64,000 nucleotides of DNA, from NCBI GenBank assembly GCA_951813325.1, contig OX638350.1, forward strand, positions 639,316 through 703,315, given 5' to 3'. Every line of letters starts with the position of its first letter. Positions within the stretch are counted from its first letter, which is position 1. Under the pieces are notes generated by a model. The model worked only from the letters and a program-made list of their open reading frames with translations. It searched no databases and was not told the DNA's origin. The stretch is from an uncultured Acidimicrobiales bacterium (GTDB lineage: Bacteria; Actinomycetota; Acidimicrobiia; Acidimicrobiales; Bin134). Positions 1 through 9,027 of this stretch are shown one piece after another. A program made the translations under genes and the position numbers.

Positions 1-591
1 CAGGGCCACATCCGACAGGGCCAAGCTCACCAAGCTCCCCTGACCGGTTCGGGTCCGTAGGCGCTCCGCGGCCAGCACTCCGAGGGCGGCGGTTTGGCCG
101 CAGATGATGTCCCAGGCCGGCAGCACATGGTTGACTGTGCCGTCGTCGCCGGTGAGCCAGGGATAGCCCACCGCGCAGTTCACCGTGTAGTCCACCGCGG
201 TGGAGCCGTCGTGGTTGCCGGTGATGGCCACCATGATGAGGTCGTCGCGGTGCTGGCGAAGGCGGTCGTACGACAGCCAACCGACGGCGGGGAAGTTGGT
301 GGTGAAGATTCCGGCATCGGGGCCGGGAGCGGTGGCCAGCGCGGTGATCAGCTCCCGACCTTCGGGGGAGCGGAGATCGACTTGGATTGACCGCTTGCCC
401 TTGTTCAGCCCCTGCCAGTACAGCGACTGGCCGTCGGGGGTGAGCGGCCACCGGTGGTAGTCGATGCCCCCGCCGATGGCGTCGAAGCGGATCACGTCGG
501 CGCCGTGCTGGGCCAAAGTCATCCCCCCCGATGGGCAGGCCACGAAGGCCGAACCCTCCACCACCCGCATTCCCGACAGTACGCCGCTCAT
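1..591 (-). CDS. CaiB/BaiF family (class III) CoA-transferase, 3' end cut by window edge
   Basis: Class III CoA-transferases move CoA between carboxylic acids in the cytosol, often in degradation pathways. Reading from ATG at 591 the frame is open to base 1 (197 codons). The N-terminus has the family layout: MSGVLSGMRVVEGSAFVACP, then LAQHGADVIRFD, then NKGKRSIQVDLRSPEGRELI. Around residue 165 the segment PAWDIICGQTAALGVLAAE precedes RTRTGQGSLVSLALSD and carries the Asp expected to form the covalent catalytic intermediate. The C-terminal half lies outside the window. It is last in a minus-strand run behind the LLM oxidoreductase (13-base gap), so the two are probably co-transcribed. The substrate cannot be told from the sequence. 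Confidence 0.88.
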   Translation of the reverse strand, partial: MSGVLSGMRVVEGSAFVACPSGGMTLAQHGADVIRFDAIGGGIDYHRWPLTPDGQSLYWQGLNKGKRSIQVDLRSPEGRELITALATAPGPDAGIFTTNFPAVGWLSYDRLRQHRDDLIMVAITGNHDGSTAVDYTVNCAVGYPWLTGDDGTVNHVLPAWDIICGQTAALGVLAAERLRTRTGQGSLVSLALSDVAL

Positions 592-604
592 GGTTCGCCC
601 GGTC

Positions 605-1570
605 TCAGTTGGCCAGCAAGGGCACCACCTCGGCGCCGAAGCGGGCGATCTGGTCCAGGTATTCGGGCAGGTCGCGGGATCGCATGAACAGGAACAGCAC
701 CGAAATGCCCAACCCGAGGGCGTAGCGCAACGACTCGGCGATCTGGTCAGGAGAGCCGCTGAGATGCGGCCATCCCGGCATGAACAGCCCTTCGGGGGGT
801 TCGCCGACGTAGATGCTCTCGGCTATCCACCCGAAGTCCACTTCGTCGAGGTCGCGGCCCACTGCATCGGCGTGGCCCCGCATGTAGTCCAATTGCCCGG
901 CGATGGCCTCCCGAGGAGTGCCTTGGGGAATCCAGCCGTCTCCCCGCTCCACCACCCGGCGAAGAGCCGGACGGCTGCTGCCCCCGATCCAGATGGGAAT
1001 GGCGCTCTGCGCCGCGGCGGGGCCAACCCCCACGTCTTTGAAGTCGTAGAACTCCCCGCTGAACTGGCAGAATCCGCCCGCCGCCTCGATGGCGGCCCGC
1101 ACCGCGTCGATGGCCTCGTTGGTCATAGGGCCTCGGTCGGCGAAGTTCAACCCCAGGGCCTCAAACTCGGCTTCCACGTGGCCGGCGCCCACTCCCATCA
1201 CCGCCCGCCCGCCGGTGAGGTGGTCGAGGGTGGCGAATGAGTTGGCGGTGGTCAGCGGATGGCGATACGGGAGGATGTACACCTCCGACAGCAGGCGGAT
1301 GGTGCTGGTGGCCGCGCCCAAATAGCTGAGCGTGGCGATCGGGTCGTACCAGGTGGTGGACATGTGGGCGGCGTAGTCGTTGTCGGGGATGGCGATGTGG
1401 TCGCACACCCCCACGAAGCCCAGCCCCGCGGCTTCGGCGGTTTGGGCGACGGCCACCAGATCGCCGACGGTGGCGTCGGCTTCCCACGCTTGTCGGATCC
1501 TCTCATTGAGCGTTTGGATCGGAAGCTGGATCCCGCAGAGCACCTCGCCTGGGGAAGTTATGCGCGCCAT
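605..1570 (-). CDS. LLM-class F420-dependent oxidoreductase (luciferase-like)
   Basis: A 321-residue TIM-barrel flavin/F420-type oxidoreductase of the luciferase-like superfamily. The frame shows GFVGVCDHIAIP near residue 50, the segment RLLSEVYILPYRHPLTTANS, the family motif GRAVMGVGAGHVEAEFEALG and later PIWIGGSSRPALRRVVERGD. Length and motifs fit the F420-dependent LLM group common in Actinobacteria; true use of F420 is family knowledge, not visible here. The ATG at 1570 lies 4 bases after the stop of the S9 peptidase upstream, which argues for one operon with the CoA-transferase downstream. Substrate unknown. Confidence 0.9.
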   Translation of the reverse strand: MARITSPGEVLCGIQLPIQTLNERIRQAWEADATVGDLVAVAQTAEAAGLGFVGVCDHIAIPDNDYAAHMSTTWYDPIATLSYLGAATSTIRLLSEVYILPYRHPLTTANSFATLDHLTGGRAVMGVGAGHVEAEFEALGLNFADRGPMTNEAIDAVRAAIEAAGGFCQFSGEFYDFKDVGVGPAAAQSAIPIWIGGSSRPALRRVVERGDGWIPQGTPREAIAGQLDYMRGHADAVGRDLDEVDFGWIAESIYVGEPPEGLFMPGWPHLSGSPDQIAESLRYALGLGISVLFLFMRSRDLPEYLDQIARFGAEVVPLLAN

Positions 1571-1574
1571 GGAG

Positions 1575-3671
1575 TCATTGTGTCGGGTTGACGCCGAGGC
1601 TGTCGAAGAGGAAGGCTCGCTGGAGCAGCAGGAGGTTCTCGGCCACCTGTTCCTGGGGGGTCATGTGGGTGACGCCGGGCAGGGGCAGCACCTGGTGGGG
1701 GCGGCCGGCTTCGAACAGGGCCTGGGACAGCTGGAGGGTGTGGGCGGCGAAGACGTTGTCGTCGGCCAGGCCGCAGATCAAAAGCAGGGGGCGGGTGAGC
1801 TGGTCGGCCAGCTCGAGCAGGCTGGTGCGGGTGTAGGCCTCGGGGTTGTGGTCGGGTTGGCCCAGGTAGCGCTCGGTGTAGTGGGTGTCGTAGAGCCGCC
1901 AGTCGGTGACCGGCGCGCCGGCAATGGCGGCGTGGAACCGGTCGGGCCGGGCCAGCACCGCCAAGGCGGCCAAATATCCGCCGAACGACCAGCCCCTCAC
2001 AGCCACCCGGCCCAAGTCGAGGCGGGGGTGGTGCTGGGCCAGCGCGTCGAGGGCGTCGATCTGGTCGTCGAGCACCGGGTGGGCCAGGTCGCCGGCAACC
2101 GCTCGCTCCCAGGCCGGGCCGCGGGCCGGTGTGCCCCGCCCGTCGGTGATGACCACGGCGAATCCCTGGTCGGCGAACCACTGCGACACCAGAAACGGCG
2201 ACCGGGCTTGGAGCACCCGCTGGGCGTGGGGACCGCCGTAGGGGTCCAGCAGCACCGGCAAGGGCTCGCTGCCCGCGCCGGTGTCGTCAGACGGGTACAG
2301 CACCGCGGTCCGCAACTCCCGGTGGCCGACGACGGAGAACCGGGGCGACGGAGACAGAGATGGCGTGCTGGCCGAGGAGGAGATGGGAATGCGCCCGGTG
2401 GGGGTGACAACTTCTACGGAGGCATCTCGCCCAGCGGTTGCCGCCCGAAAAATCACCGCCGTGTCGCCTCCGGCAGCGGCGCTGTGCACTCCCGGCTGAG
2501 CAGTGAGCCGTTCCAGTTGGCCGTCGACGTCGAGCTGCCACACATGGGTTTCGGTGGGGTCGCCAGACGCGGTGAACACCACCCGGTGCTCATCAGCGGC
2601 CACCACGCTGCGGATTTGCAAGGTGTCGGGAGTGGCGCCGATTCCGTCGATCACCAGTCTGCGGGCCGAGCCTCGGTCGTCTGCGGTCACCAACCGCTCG
2701 CCCATCCACGCAGGAGTTCCGGGCACCAGCTCCACCCAGCGCGAGTCGGTTTGGCGGGCCAGCTCTGTCGTCGCCCCGGTATCGGGGTCGACCTCCAGGA
2801 TCAGCACCGTGCGCTGGTCACGGCTCTGCACGGTGATGACCGGATTCGTCCGGGGCGCCCAGCCGGCCCGAGCCAAATACTCGTAGGCGTCTCGATCCCA
2901 GGCCACGTCCACCCGGCTGCCGTCGAGCCCGATCATGGCCAGGGAGACATCGGCGTTGACCGTGCCCGCGGCCGGGTAGGCCATGGGTACCGGAGACGCG
3001 GCCGGATCGGCCGGGGATGCGATGTACCAGGTGGGCAGGGCGGCGGTGTCCACTCGGGCCACCAGCAGTCGCCCGCTGTCGGGCGACCACCAGAACCCCC
3101 GGCTGCGGCCCATCTCCTCGGCGGCGACGAACTCAGCCGATCCCCAGCTCACCGTGGCGCCCGGCTCGTCGATCACCAACTGGTCGATCCCGTCGGCCGC
3201 GGCATCCACCACCCGCAAGCCGGTGCCGGAGACGTAGGCCGCCCGCTGCCCGTCCGGGGAGGGTCGGACATCGAACGCGCCCGGCTCGGCGGGCGGCGAA
3301 ATGACGACGCCGGTGGCGATGTCGGCCAGAAACACCTGCCCGCCCAAGGCGAAGGCGATCTTGGACAATTCGGGATTTCCGGCGTAGGCCACAATCCCTC
3401 CGCCGCTCTCCCGGGCTCGCTCCCGGCGGGCCCGCTCAGCAGGGGGAAGGCTCTCATCGCCGGGGTCGGCCAGCAGCTGAGCGGGATTGGCCACGAGCTG
3501 CTCGGTTCCGGTTGCGGTATCGAGCAACCACAGCCGGTTCATCGGATCATCGCCCGACGTACTCCGCAGAAGCGCCACTCGGCGGCCGTCGTCGGAAACG
3601 GTGAAGCTGCGGGGCGCCCCCAGGGTGAAGCCGCGAGTGCGGGCGTGCTGGCGGGGAAACGACTCGGTCAT
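1575..3671 (-). CDS. S9 family serine peptidase (prolyl oligopeptidase / DPP-IV type)
   Basis: A 698-residue cytosolic-looking serine peptidase with no signal peptide. Residues about 1-440 form the beta-propeller half (repeated hydrophobic strands, WWSPDSGRLL), and the C-terminal alpha/beta hydrolase half carries the triad: Ser562 in GWSFGGY, Asp637/638 in GLADDNVF and His669 in GVTHMTPQEQ. The substrate-gating Glu pair seen in DPP-IV may be EEMGRSRGFWW. I chose ATG 3671 because the protein family begins there (MTESFPRQHARTRGF) and because the longer open frame upstream only runs through the phosphotransferase pseudogene in another phase. The start overlaps the stop of that pseudogene (TAG 3670-3668). 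It probably clips short peptides after Pro or Ala. Confidence 0.9.
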   Translation of the reverse strand: MTESFPRQHARTRGFTLGAPRSFTVSDDGRRVALLRSTSGDDPMNRLWLLDTATGTEQLVANPAQLLADPGDESLPPAERARRERARESGGGIVAYAGNPELSKIAFALGGQVFLADIATGVVISPPAEPGAFDVRPSPDGQRAAYVSGTGLRVVDAAADGIDQLVIDEPGATVSWGSAEFVAAEEMGRSRGFWWSPDSGRLLVARVDTAALPTWYIASPADPAASPVPMAYPAAGTVNADVSLAMIGLDGSRVDVAWDRDAYEYLARAGWAPRTNPVITVQSRDQRTVLILEVDPDTGATTELARQTDSRWVELVPGTPAWMGERLVTADDRGSARRLVIDGIGATPDTLQIRSVVAADEHRVVFTASGDPTETHVWQLDVDGQLERLTAQPGVHSAAAGGDTAVIFRAATAGRDASVEVVTPTGRIPISSSASTPSLSPSPRFSVVGHRELRTAVLYPSDDTGAGSEPLPVLLDPYGGPHAQRVLQARSPFLVSQWFADQGFAVVITDGRGTPARGPAWERAVAGDLAHPVLDDQIDALDALAQHHPRLDLGRVAVRGWSFGGYLAALAVLARPDRFHAAIAGAPVTDWRLYDTHYTERYLGQPDHNPEAYTRTSLLELADQLTRPLLLICGLADDNVFAAHTLQLSQALFEAGRPHQVLPLPGVTHMTPQEQVAENLLLLQRAFLFDSLGVNPTQ

Positions 3672-4201
3672 AGGGCGCCGAACAAATCTAGGTCGGCCGC
3701 CGCAGCCGCGGTGCGCCCGACCAGCGCGAGGGAGGCGGGCTTGGGCATCATCACGCCCACCGCGGCGGTGACCAGCATGGCTTCGACCGCATAGACGGTA
3801 TGACGGCGATAGGCCAGCCAAGCCTGGTCGGGAGCGGGTGCGGTGGGGCCGAGCCGGTGCAGGTAGTCGGCCAAAAGATCCTTCTCGGCACTCCGGCGGG
3901 TCTCCGGGTCCAGCGACGTGGCCAGCAGGTAGGCCACGTCGCGAGCCCACGGCCCGGCCCGGCAGAGCTGCCAGTCGATGAGCCCGGGGCCGCCATGCAG
4001 GGCCCCAGCACGAGTTCCCGGCGGGGGTTTCGGGCCAGCCAGGGGTGGGAGTGGGTGCGCTCCCACCCCTGCCGGTGCATGTCGGCGAGCGAGGCCAATA
4101 AACCGGCAGCCTCGTCGGCACTGAGGACGTCGGCGGACGACCCCGTGGTCGCCCCAGCCCCAACACTGCCACGCCAGAGCCACCCAACAACGTAAAGGGG
4201 T
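3668..4201 (-). pseudogene. Aminoglycoside/choline-kinase-like phosphotransferase, truncated and frameshifted
   Basis: The C-terminal third of an APH-fold phosphotransferase is clear: GPGLIDWQLCRAGPWARDVA contains the Asp of the DFG-like metal site, followed by helices ending RTAAAAADLDLFGAL. About 4010-4125 another frame reads LLASLADMHRQGWERTHSHP, the helix that precedes the catalytic loop in this fold. The two halves are out of phase, and the expected HGD-x4-N catalytic loop is missing between them, so there has been at least one frameshift plus a deletion near 4000. The 5' end stops at the 40-bp repeat at 4161-4200; nothing of the N-terminal lobe remains. Not functional. Confidence 0.65.
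4161..4200 (-). repeat. 40-bp repeat module A, copy 1
   Basis: Matches 26533-26572 in the same orientation at 37 of 40 positions. On the minus strand one phase translates as PFTLLGGSGVAVL, and the second copy as PFTLLGGSGVAML. In both places it marks the 5' end of a broken minus-strand gene, here the phosphotransferase remnant. It may be a recombination or insertion boundary, or the conserved 5' part of a repeated gene family. Confidence 0.7.
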
Positions 4202-4260
4202 TTTGCCGGGTGACGCGGTGAGGGGCGGGGTGTGTGTGGGCGGGTCTTTTAGGCAAGGGC

Positions 4261-4289
4261 TTGACACGAACAACAAAGACAGGTAATGA
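4261..4289 (+). promoter_or_regulatory. Promoter for the amidase-like gene
   Basis: TTGACA at 4261-4266 and TAATGA at 4284-4289 are separated by 17 bases, a good vegetative-type promoter. Transcription would begin near 4296-4297, exactly at the ATG of a 22-codon open frame, so the transcript may be leaderless. Confidence 0.55.
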
Positions 4290-4296
4290 GATAGCC

Positions 4297-4365
4297 ATGA
4301 AGTGCCGTCTGGTCGTTGCGGTTGCCGGTGTTGTCGCGGGCTTCGACCCCCGGGTGCTGGGATGA
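4297..4365 (+). CDS. Possible 22-residue leader peptide, translationally coupled to the amidase
   Basis: ATG 4297 opens a 22-codon frame with a hydrophobic N-terminus ([16 protein letters not shown]). Its TGA (4363-4365) overlaps the ATG of the amidase gene (4362) as ATGA. The predicted +1 falls on or next to this ATG. A coupled leader fits the layout, and I see no strong ribosome site for the amidase start. It is too short for codon statistics to help, so this could be chance. Confidence 0.35.
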   Translation: MKCRLVVAVAGVVAGFDPRVLG

Positions 4366-6596
4366 ACAAGCACCGCCGCCGCCTGGTCGCGACAGCCATT
4401 TTCGTTGTCAGCGCTATCTTCGTCTCAGGCTACGTCTGCGATTGCGAAACACCGAGTCCGACCCCAACCCCAACCCCGACTCCCACCCCCACGCCGACGC
4501 CTGAGCCGACCCCGACGCCGTTGGACTGCCCGTCGGGCTATTGGGAGTTCTGGGGCGGTTGCATCACGACGTGCTGGGACGGCAACACGATTCTCTGGCC
4601 GGCCCAGTGCCCGCCTGAGCCGACCCCCACCCCCACGCCGACGCCTGAGCCGACCCCGACGCCGTTGGACTGCCCGTCGGGCTATTGGGAGTTCTGGGGC
4701 GGTTGCATCACGACGTGCTGGGACGGCAACACGATTCTCTGGCCGGCCCAGTGCCCGCCTGAGCCGACTCCCACCCCCACGCCGACGCCTGCGCCCACTC
4801 CGGCTCCGACGCCTGCGCCCACTCCGGCTCCGACGCCTGCGCCCACTCCGGCTCCGACGCCTGCGCCCACTCCGGCTCCGACGCCTGCGCCCACCCCCAC
4901 GCCGACGCCTGCGCCCACCCCGGCTCCGACGCCTGCGCCCACGCCGGCTCCGACGCCTGCGCCCACGCCGGCTCCGACGCCCACGCCCACGCCCACGCCC
5001 ACGCCCACGCCCGATATGATGGACTCCCACTTGATACTCACGGACTCCGACATTCGCTTCGATCCGATCGGGCCGTGGAACGGCTACCGGATCTACCTCT
5101 CGTCGCCCAGGCACTTCGATAGTGGAAGTCGAGGTGAGTGCGGGTGGGAGGAGAACAAAAACGGCCGGCATTTCAATATGTATGCGGCCACCGGCGACTA
5201 CATCGACGGCGTTTTAGACCCCTCCAACGACGAGCGGAATCTGCGGAGTCGGGGCTATGAGGTGATAGTCAGCGGGAACGCCCGCGATGGCAAGTGGGAT
5301 AAGAAGAACGTGCCTCGCTCAGACGACTTCGGTGCCGATATCCACGTGGTTACCCATACCAATGCATTCGGGGGCGGCTGTGGGAGCAGCGCGCAGTACT
5401 TCCTGGCGATGTGGCGCGATGGCGCAGCGTCGACCGGAAAGGCCCTTGCCGAAGTTTTCGCCTCCACGGTGGGAGAAGCCGTGCCCGGCGCCGACAGCTC
5501 GGGAACGGACAAACACTATTTCGGAGGCTCGCTCGGCGAGCTCGCAGATCCTGACGCCGACTATCGGGTCTACAACGAGGTTTTTTTCCACACCAACGAG
5601 GACGCCGTCAACTGGATGGAATCGGGGAGAGGCATCGGAAACGGCGTGAAGAACGGCGCGTGGCGATACGGGTTGGCGATCGACGAATTCCTGGGCCATC
5701 CAGACGAAAACCCGCCCGCCAGTGCCAGCTACTCGACTCTGTCTGGGGTGCCGGGCTTTGGGCGGGCGCCGGGCGACGCGCGCCGAGACGAGGCCATTGC
5801 GGTGTGGGAGGCCTACAAGCGGGAGGTCAGCGTCGCTGAGTGCATGGCCGCGGCCGGGTTCGACTATGAACCCGAAGTGGGCTCCGCGGCACGGGTGGTC
5901 ATCGACGTCGTCGCCGATTTGAAGCTGCGAGACCGCGGCGTTGCGCCGACGGGCGGGGCTGTTCTTTCCGGGTCGCCGAACTCGCCCAACGAGGCTCTCC
6001 TCGACGCGCTGGACCCGGCGCGCCGCGACGGCTACTACCAGGCCCTCTACGGCGTGTCCGAGTCCGACTACACCGACTACGCCCGCAGCGGGATAATACC
6101 CGAGGGCGAAGGCCCCGATTATGCCCGGGGCGGGTGCTTCGGTTCGGCCAAAGCCAAGATTCCCAGCGTTTGGGCTCTGCGACGCGAGATCCTGCCCGAA
6201 CTCATCGACCGGCGCAGAGCACTCTCGACCGGGCCGGAGATGGCCGGTGTCCGCGCCGAGCTCTCCGCGTGTGCGAGCGGCCACGGTGTGGACGCCGAGA
6301 CGATGTCTGAGCTCCAGGCGCGCTCGGCCGATGGGGCACCCGGAGGCCGCGCCGCGCTGAAAGCCTGCGGAGACATCTGGCGCGAGGGCATCAGCCTGGC
6401 CCGCACGAAACTCGATAACACACTGGCGAAAACGGTCTACGCCGCCCGGCTCCAACGCCAGCGATCCGCCTACGACGGGGTCCTCGACAAGATCGCCGTC
6501 GATACCGGCTTCATCGCCTACATCGTGGCCGCCGCCGACGAAGCCAGACCACGGCTCGAAGCAGCCGAGCGGCTCGCCGGGATCGCCGATGAGTGA
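4362..6596 (+). CDS. Secreted Pro/Thr-stalked N-acetylmuramoyl-L-alanine amidase-like protein
   Basis: 744 residues. Residues 1-26 are a signal peptide (MNKHRRRL, then a hydrophobic run). Residues 27-216 are a Pro-Thr/Pro-Ala stalk holding two identical 48-residue units rich in Trp and Cys ([12 protein letters not shown], repeat offset 144 bases). Residues about 220-445 resemble an Amidase_3 zinc hydrolase: His251 in SPRHFDSG, Glu263/264 in GWEENKNG, His332 in VVTHTNAF and Glu406 in [12 protein letters not shown] match the expected zinc ligands and catalytic Glu. The helical C-terminal 300 residues ([14 protein letters not shown], then repeated CASGH/CGDIW Cys) are unrecognised. The predicted job is trimming of cell-wall peptide from glycan outside the membrane. 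The stop overlaps the first lipoprotein start (ATGAGTGA), so the two are probably translated together. ATG 4362 is chosen for its signal peptide. The amidase call rests on motifs alone. Confidence 0.7.
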   Translation: MNKHRRRLVATAIFVVSAIFVSGYVCDCETPSPTPTPTPTPTPTPTPEPTPTPLDCPSGYWEFWGGCITTCWDGNTILWPAQCPPEPTPTPTPTPEPTPTPLDCPSGYWEFWGGCITTCWDGNTILWPAQCPPEPTPTPTPTPAPTPAPTPAPTPAPTPAPTPAPTPAPTPAPTPAPTPTPTPAPTPAPTPAPTPAPTPAPTPAPTPTPTPTPTPTPDMMDSHLILTDSDIRFDPIGPWNGYRIYLSSPRHFDSGSRGECGWEENKNGRHFNMYAATGDYIDGVLDPSNDERNLRSRGYEVIVSGNARDGKWDKKNVPRSDDFGADIHVVTHTNAFGGGCGSSAQYFLAMWRDGAASTGKALAEVFASTVGEAVPGADSSGTDKHYFGGSLGELADPDADYRVYNEVFFHTNEDAVNWMESGRGIGNGVKNGAWRYGLAIDEFLGHPDENPPASASYSTLSGVPGFGRAPGDARRDEAIAVWEAYKREVSVAECMAAAGFDYEPEVGSAARVVIDVVADLKLRDRGVAPTGGAVLSGSPNSPNEALLDALDPARRDGYYQALYGVSESDYTDYARSGIIPEGEGPDYARGGCFGSAKAKIPSVWALRREILPELIDRRRALSTGPEMAGVRAELSACASGHGVDAETMSELQARSADGAPGGRAALKACGDIWREGISLARTKLDNTLAKTVYAARLQRQRSAYDGVLDKIAVDTGFIAYIVAAADEARPRLEAAERLAGIADE
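4498..5010 (+). repeat. Pro/Thr and Pro/Ala coding repeats with a duplicated 144-bp unit
   Basis: Within the amidase gene a 144-bp unit is repeated (the Trp/Cys module begins at 4521 and again at 4665), followed by short ccgacgcct/gcgcccact-type repeats up to 5010. Such a tract can change length by slippage and will vary between strains or assemblies. Confidence 0.85.
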
Positions 6597-7350
6597 CCAC
6601 CGCCCACACCGCCCCAAAGCGGCCCCCCTGACGCGACTCGCCATCGCCGCCGCCACCGCCGCAGTCGCCCTGTTATCAGCATGCTCTTCACCCGAGCCCG
6701 ACCCCGCCGGCAACCCCACCGCGACGCCACCCGACGCGGCCAACGACCAGCCAACCACACCCCAAGCAACCCCGACGCCAACCCCACCCCCCTCACCCGA
6801 AGCAACCCCGACCTCAACCCCACCCCCCTCACCCCAAGCAACCCCGACACCCCCCTCACCCCAAGCAACCCCGACACCCCCCTCACCCGGAGCAACGCCG
6901 ACAACTGCGGGTTCACCGCTCGGCGATCCGACCTCAACGCCAATACCCCCCTGGGAACACACGATGCAACTCATTGCCGACATCGAGTCCATCGGCCTCA
7001 CCGACATCCGTATAGGCAGCAGCGGCCCATCCGACGCGGACGTTGTGGCCAGCACACCCGACGGCGCCAGCACCTACCACATCAGCCTCAGTATCTACGG
7101 TGTGTTCGGCCCCCTGCCCGAGAGGCTCGAGCCATTCGGAACCTTCGAGCAAACTGGCACAGACACAATCGCCGGGATCGATCTGAAGATCCTCGACCGC
7201 ACCGGCACCGACGCCGCCTGGTTCCAATGCACCCACGATCGAGCGATCCAAGTACGGGAAAGCCAGTCGCGCAGCTCCTCCATCGTAACGTTCGACGACG
7301 TCAAAAAGCTGGTGCCGGTGCTGTTCTCCGCCCTTGGCTGCACCACATAG
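6589..7350 (+). CDS. Array lipoprotein 1: Pro/Thr-stalked lipoprotein of unknown function
   Basis: 253 residues, the only copy still next to a full-length amidase gene (8-base overlap, ATGAGTGA). A basic N-terminus ([10 protein letters not shown]) and hydrophobic run end in lipobox LLSAC with Cys32 as the lipidated residue. Residues about 33-115 are a Pro/Thr/Ala stalk, and about 120-253 form a compact domain with the conserved [43 protein letters not shown] and [12 protein letters not shown] segments. The two Cys of that domain may pair. It probably sits on the outer face of the membrane or cell wall on its stalk. Distinct in this copy is [14 protein letters not shown] and the charged RESQSRSSS loop. 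I do not recognise the domain. Confidence 0.85.
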   Translation: MSDHRPHRPKAAPLTRLAIAAATAAVALLSACSSPEPDPAGNPTATPPDAANDQPTTPQATPTPTPPPSPEATPTSTPPPSPQATPTPPSPQATPTPPSPGATPTTAGSPLGDPTSTPIPPWEHTMQLIADIESIGLTDIRIGSSGPSDADVVASTPDGASTYHISLSIYGVFGPLPERLEPFGTFEQTGTDTIAGIDLKILDRTGTDAAWFQCTHDRAIQVRESQSRSSSIVTFDDVKKLVPVLFSALGCTT

Positions 7351-7588
7351 ACAACAGACGCCCACCCCTCAGCAGCCTCTGTTGCGGCCGCCTGTGCCGC
7401 CCCCCCAGCAGCGGGCACCAACACGACCACAGCGATTGGGCTCGTCTATGCCGCTGGCCTCGACGACCGCCAACTCCAGCTATCCACCACACCAGCAGAT
7501 GCCACCACCATCTTGATCTGGGATTGGCGGCGTTTTGCCGCTCTCGGGCTGTTCGAACTTCCGTGGCTGAATGTTGCTTGGGTATCGT
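7351..7588 (+). other. Inter-unit spacer (first of eleven)
   Basis: Between each lipoprotein stop and the next amidase remnant lies a conserved 235-240 bp spacer: here, and at 8617, 9881, 11101, 12276, 13541, 14736, 15914, 17035, 18201 and 19387. I see no gene that stays in frame through all copies. In five units (starts 9864, 11084, 14719, 15897, 17018) a 141-143 codon frame crosses the spacer and ends on the amidase tail; in the others it is broken, so it is probably not selected as protein. No clear terminator or promoter was found. Confidence 0.6.
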
Positions 7589-7764
7589 TGGCGGATGGAA
7601 TCGGGCGGAGGCGTCGGAAGCGGCGTGAAGAACAGCCCATTGCGACACGGGCGGGCAATCGACGCATTCCCAGGCCGTCCATAGGCTGCATCGTGGCCGC
7701 CGCCGGCGAAGCCAGGCCACGGTTTGAAGCAGCCGAGCGGCTCGCCGGGATCGCCGATGAGTGA
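7589..7764 (+). pseudogene. Amidase remnant before array unit 2
   Basis: About 90 bp resembling amidase codons 418-448 ([12 protein letters not shown]), closed by TAG, are joined directly to the last 24 amidase codons. Some 270 codons between are missing. The two parts are in different phases. Confidence 0.85.
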
Positions 7765-8616
7765 CCACCGCCCACACCGCCCCAAAGCGGCCCCCGTGAT
7801 GCGATTCGCCATCGCGGCCGCCGCCGCAGTCGCCCTGTTGTCAGCATGCTCTTCATCCGAGCCCGACCCCGCCAACAACCCCACCGCGACGCCACCCGAC
7901 GCGGCCAACGACCAGCCAACCTCACCCGAAGCAACGCCGACGCCACCCGACGCGGCCAACGACCAGCCAACCTCACCCGTAGCAACGCCGACGCCAACGA
8001 CCAGCCAACCTCACCCGTAGCAACGCCGACGCCAACCCCACCCCCCTCACCCGTAGCAACGCCGACGCCAACCCCACCCCCCTCACCCGTAGCAACGCCG
8101 ACGCCAACCCCACCCCCCTCACCCGTAGCAACGCCGACGCCAACCCCACCCCAAGCAACCCCGACATCTGCGGGTTCACCGCCCGGCGATCCGACCTCAA
8201 CGCCAATATCCCCCCGGGAACACGCGATGCAACTCATTGCCGCCATCGAGTCCATCGGCCTCACCGACATCGCTCTAACCAGCACCGGCGGCCCATCCGA
8301 CGCGGGCGTTTGGGCCAGCACGCCCGACGGCGCCATCACCTACCAAATCAACCTCAAAATCTACGGTGTGTTCGGCCCCCTGCCCGAGAGGCTCGAGCCA
8401 TTCGGAGCGTTCGAGCAAACTGGCACAGACACAATCGCCGGGATCGATCTGAAGATCCTCGACCGCAACGGCATCGACGCCGCCTGGTTCCAATGCACCC
8501 ACGATCGAGCGATCGAAATAACGGCAATCCAGCCGCTCAGCTCCTCCATCGTAACGCTCGACGACGTCAAAAAGCTGGTGCCGGTGCTGTTCTCCGCCCT
8601 TGGCTGCACCACATAG
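7757..8616 (+). pseudogene. Array lipoprotein 2, frameshifted by a 38-bp tandem duplication
   Basis: The N-terminus is intact (lipobox LLSAC, then CSSSEPDPANNP), but the frame stops at 8018-8020 inside the stalk. The rest continues in another phase to 8616 with a complete C-terminal domain. The cause is a 38-bp direct duplication, 7956-7993 and 7994-8031; removing one copy restores a single frame. The C-terminal part and following spacer match unit 10 very closely, while the N-terminal part matches unit 7. It could be an off state reversible by slippage rather than a dead gene. Confidence 0.85.
7956..8031 (+). repeat. 38-bp tandem duplication in lipoprotein 2
   Basis: Two exact adjacent 38-bp copies (7956-7993, 7994-8031). 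As 38 is not a multiple of 3, the second copy shifts the frame and creates the early stop at 8020. Confidence 0.9.
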
Positions 8617-8851
8617 ACAACAGACGCCCGCCCCGCGGCAGCCTTTGTTGCGGCCGCCTGTGGTGCCCGCAACAGCGGGCACCAACACGACCACAGCATT
8701 GGGCTCGCCCCTGCCGTCGGCCTCGACGACAGCCAGCTCCAGCTATCCACCACACCAGCAGATGCCACCACCATCTTGATCTGGGATTGGCGGCGTTTTG
8801 CTGCTCTCGGGCTGTTCGAACTTCCGTGGCTGAATGTTGCTTGGGTATCGT

Positions 8852-9027
8852 TGGCGGATCGAATCGGGCGGAGGCATCGGAAACGGCGTGAAGAACAGCT
8901 CATGGCGACACGGGCGGGCAATCGACGCATTCCCAGGCCGTCCATAGGCTGCATCGTGGCCGCCGCCGACGAAGCCAGACCACGGCTCGAAGCAGCCGAG
9001 CGGCTCGCCGGGATCGCCAATGAATGA
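8852..9027 (+). pseudogene. Amidase remnant before array unit 3
   Basis: Same deletion joint as the other remnants. It differs by gatcgaatc in place of gatggaatc and by an agctcatgg segment. The tail ends IANE instead of IADE, so the next lipoprotein starts MNDH. Confidence 0.85.

Noticed and set aside
1380..3794. 804-codon plus-strand frame opposite the S9 peptidase
   Set aside because: No recognised motif, and the minus-strand frame has the complete serine-peptidase triad.
4788..5010. Short regular repeats suggesting a CRISPR array
   Set aside because: Repeats are in-frame Pro/Ala/Thr codons with no unique spacers and no cas genes nearby.
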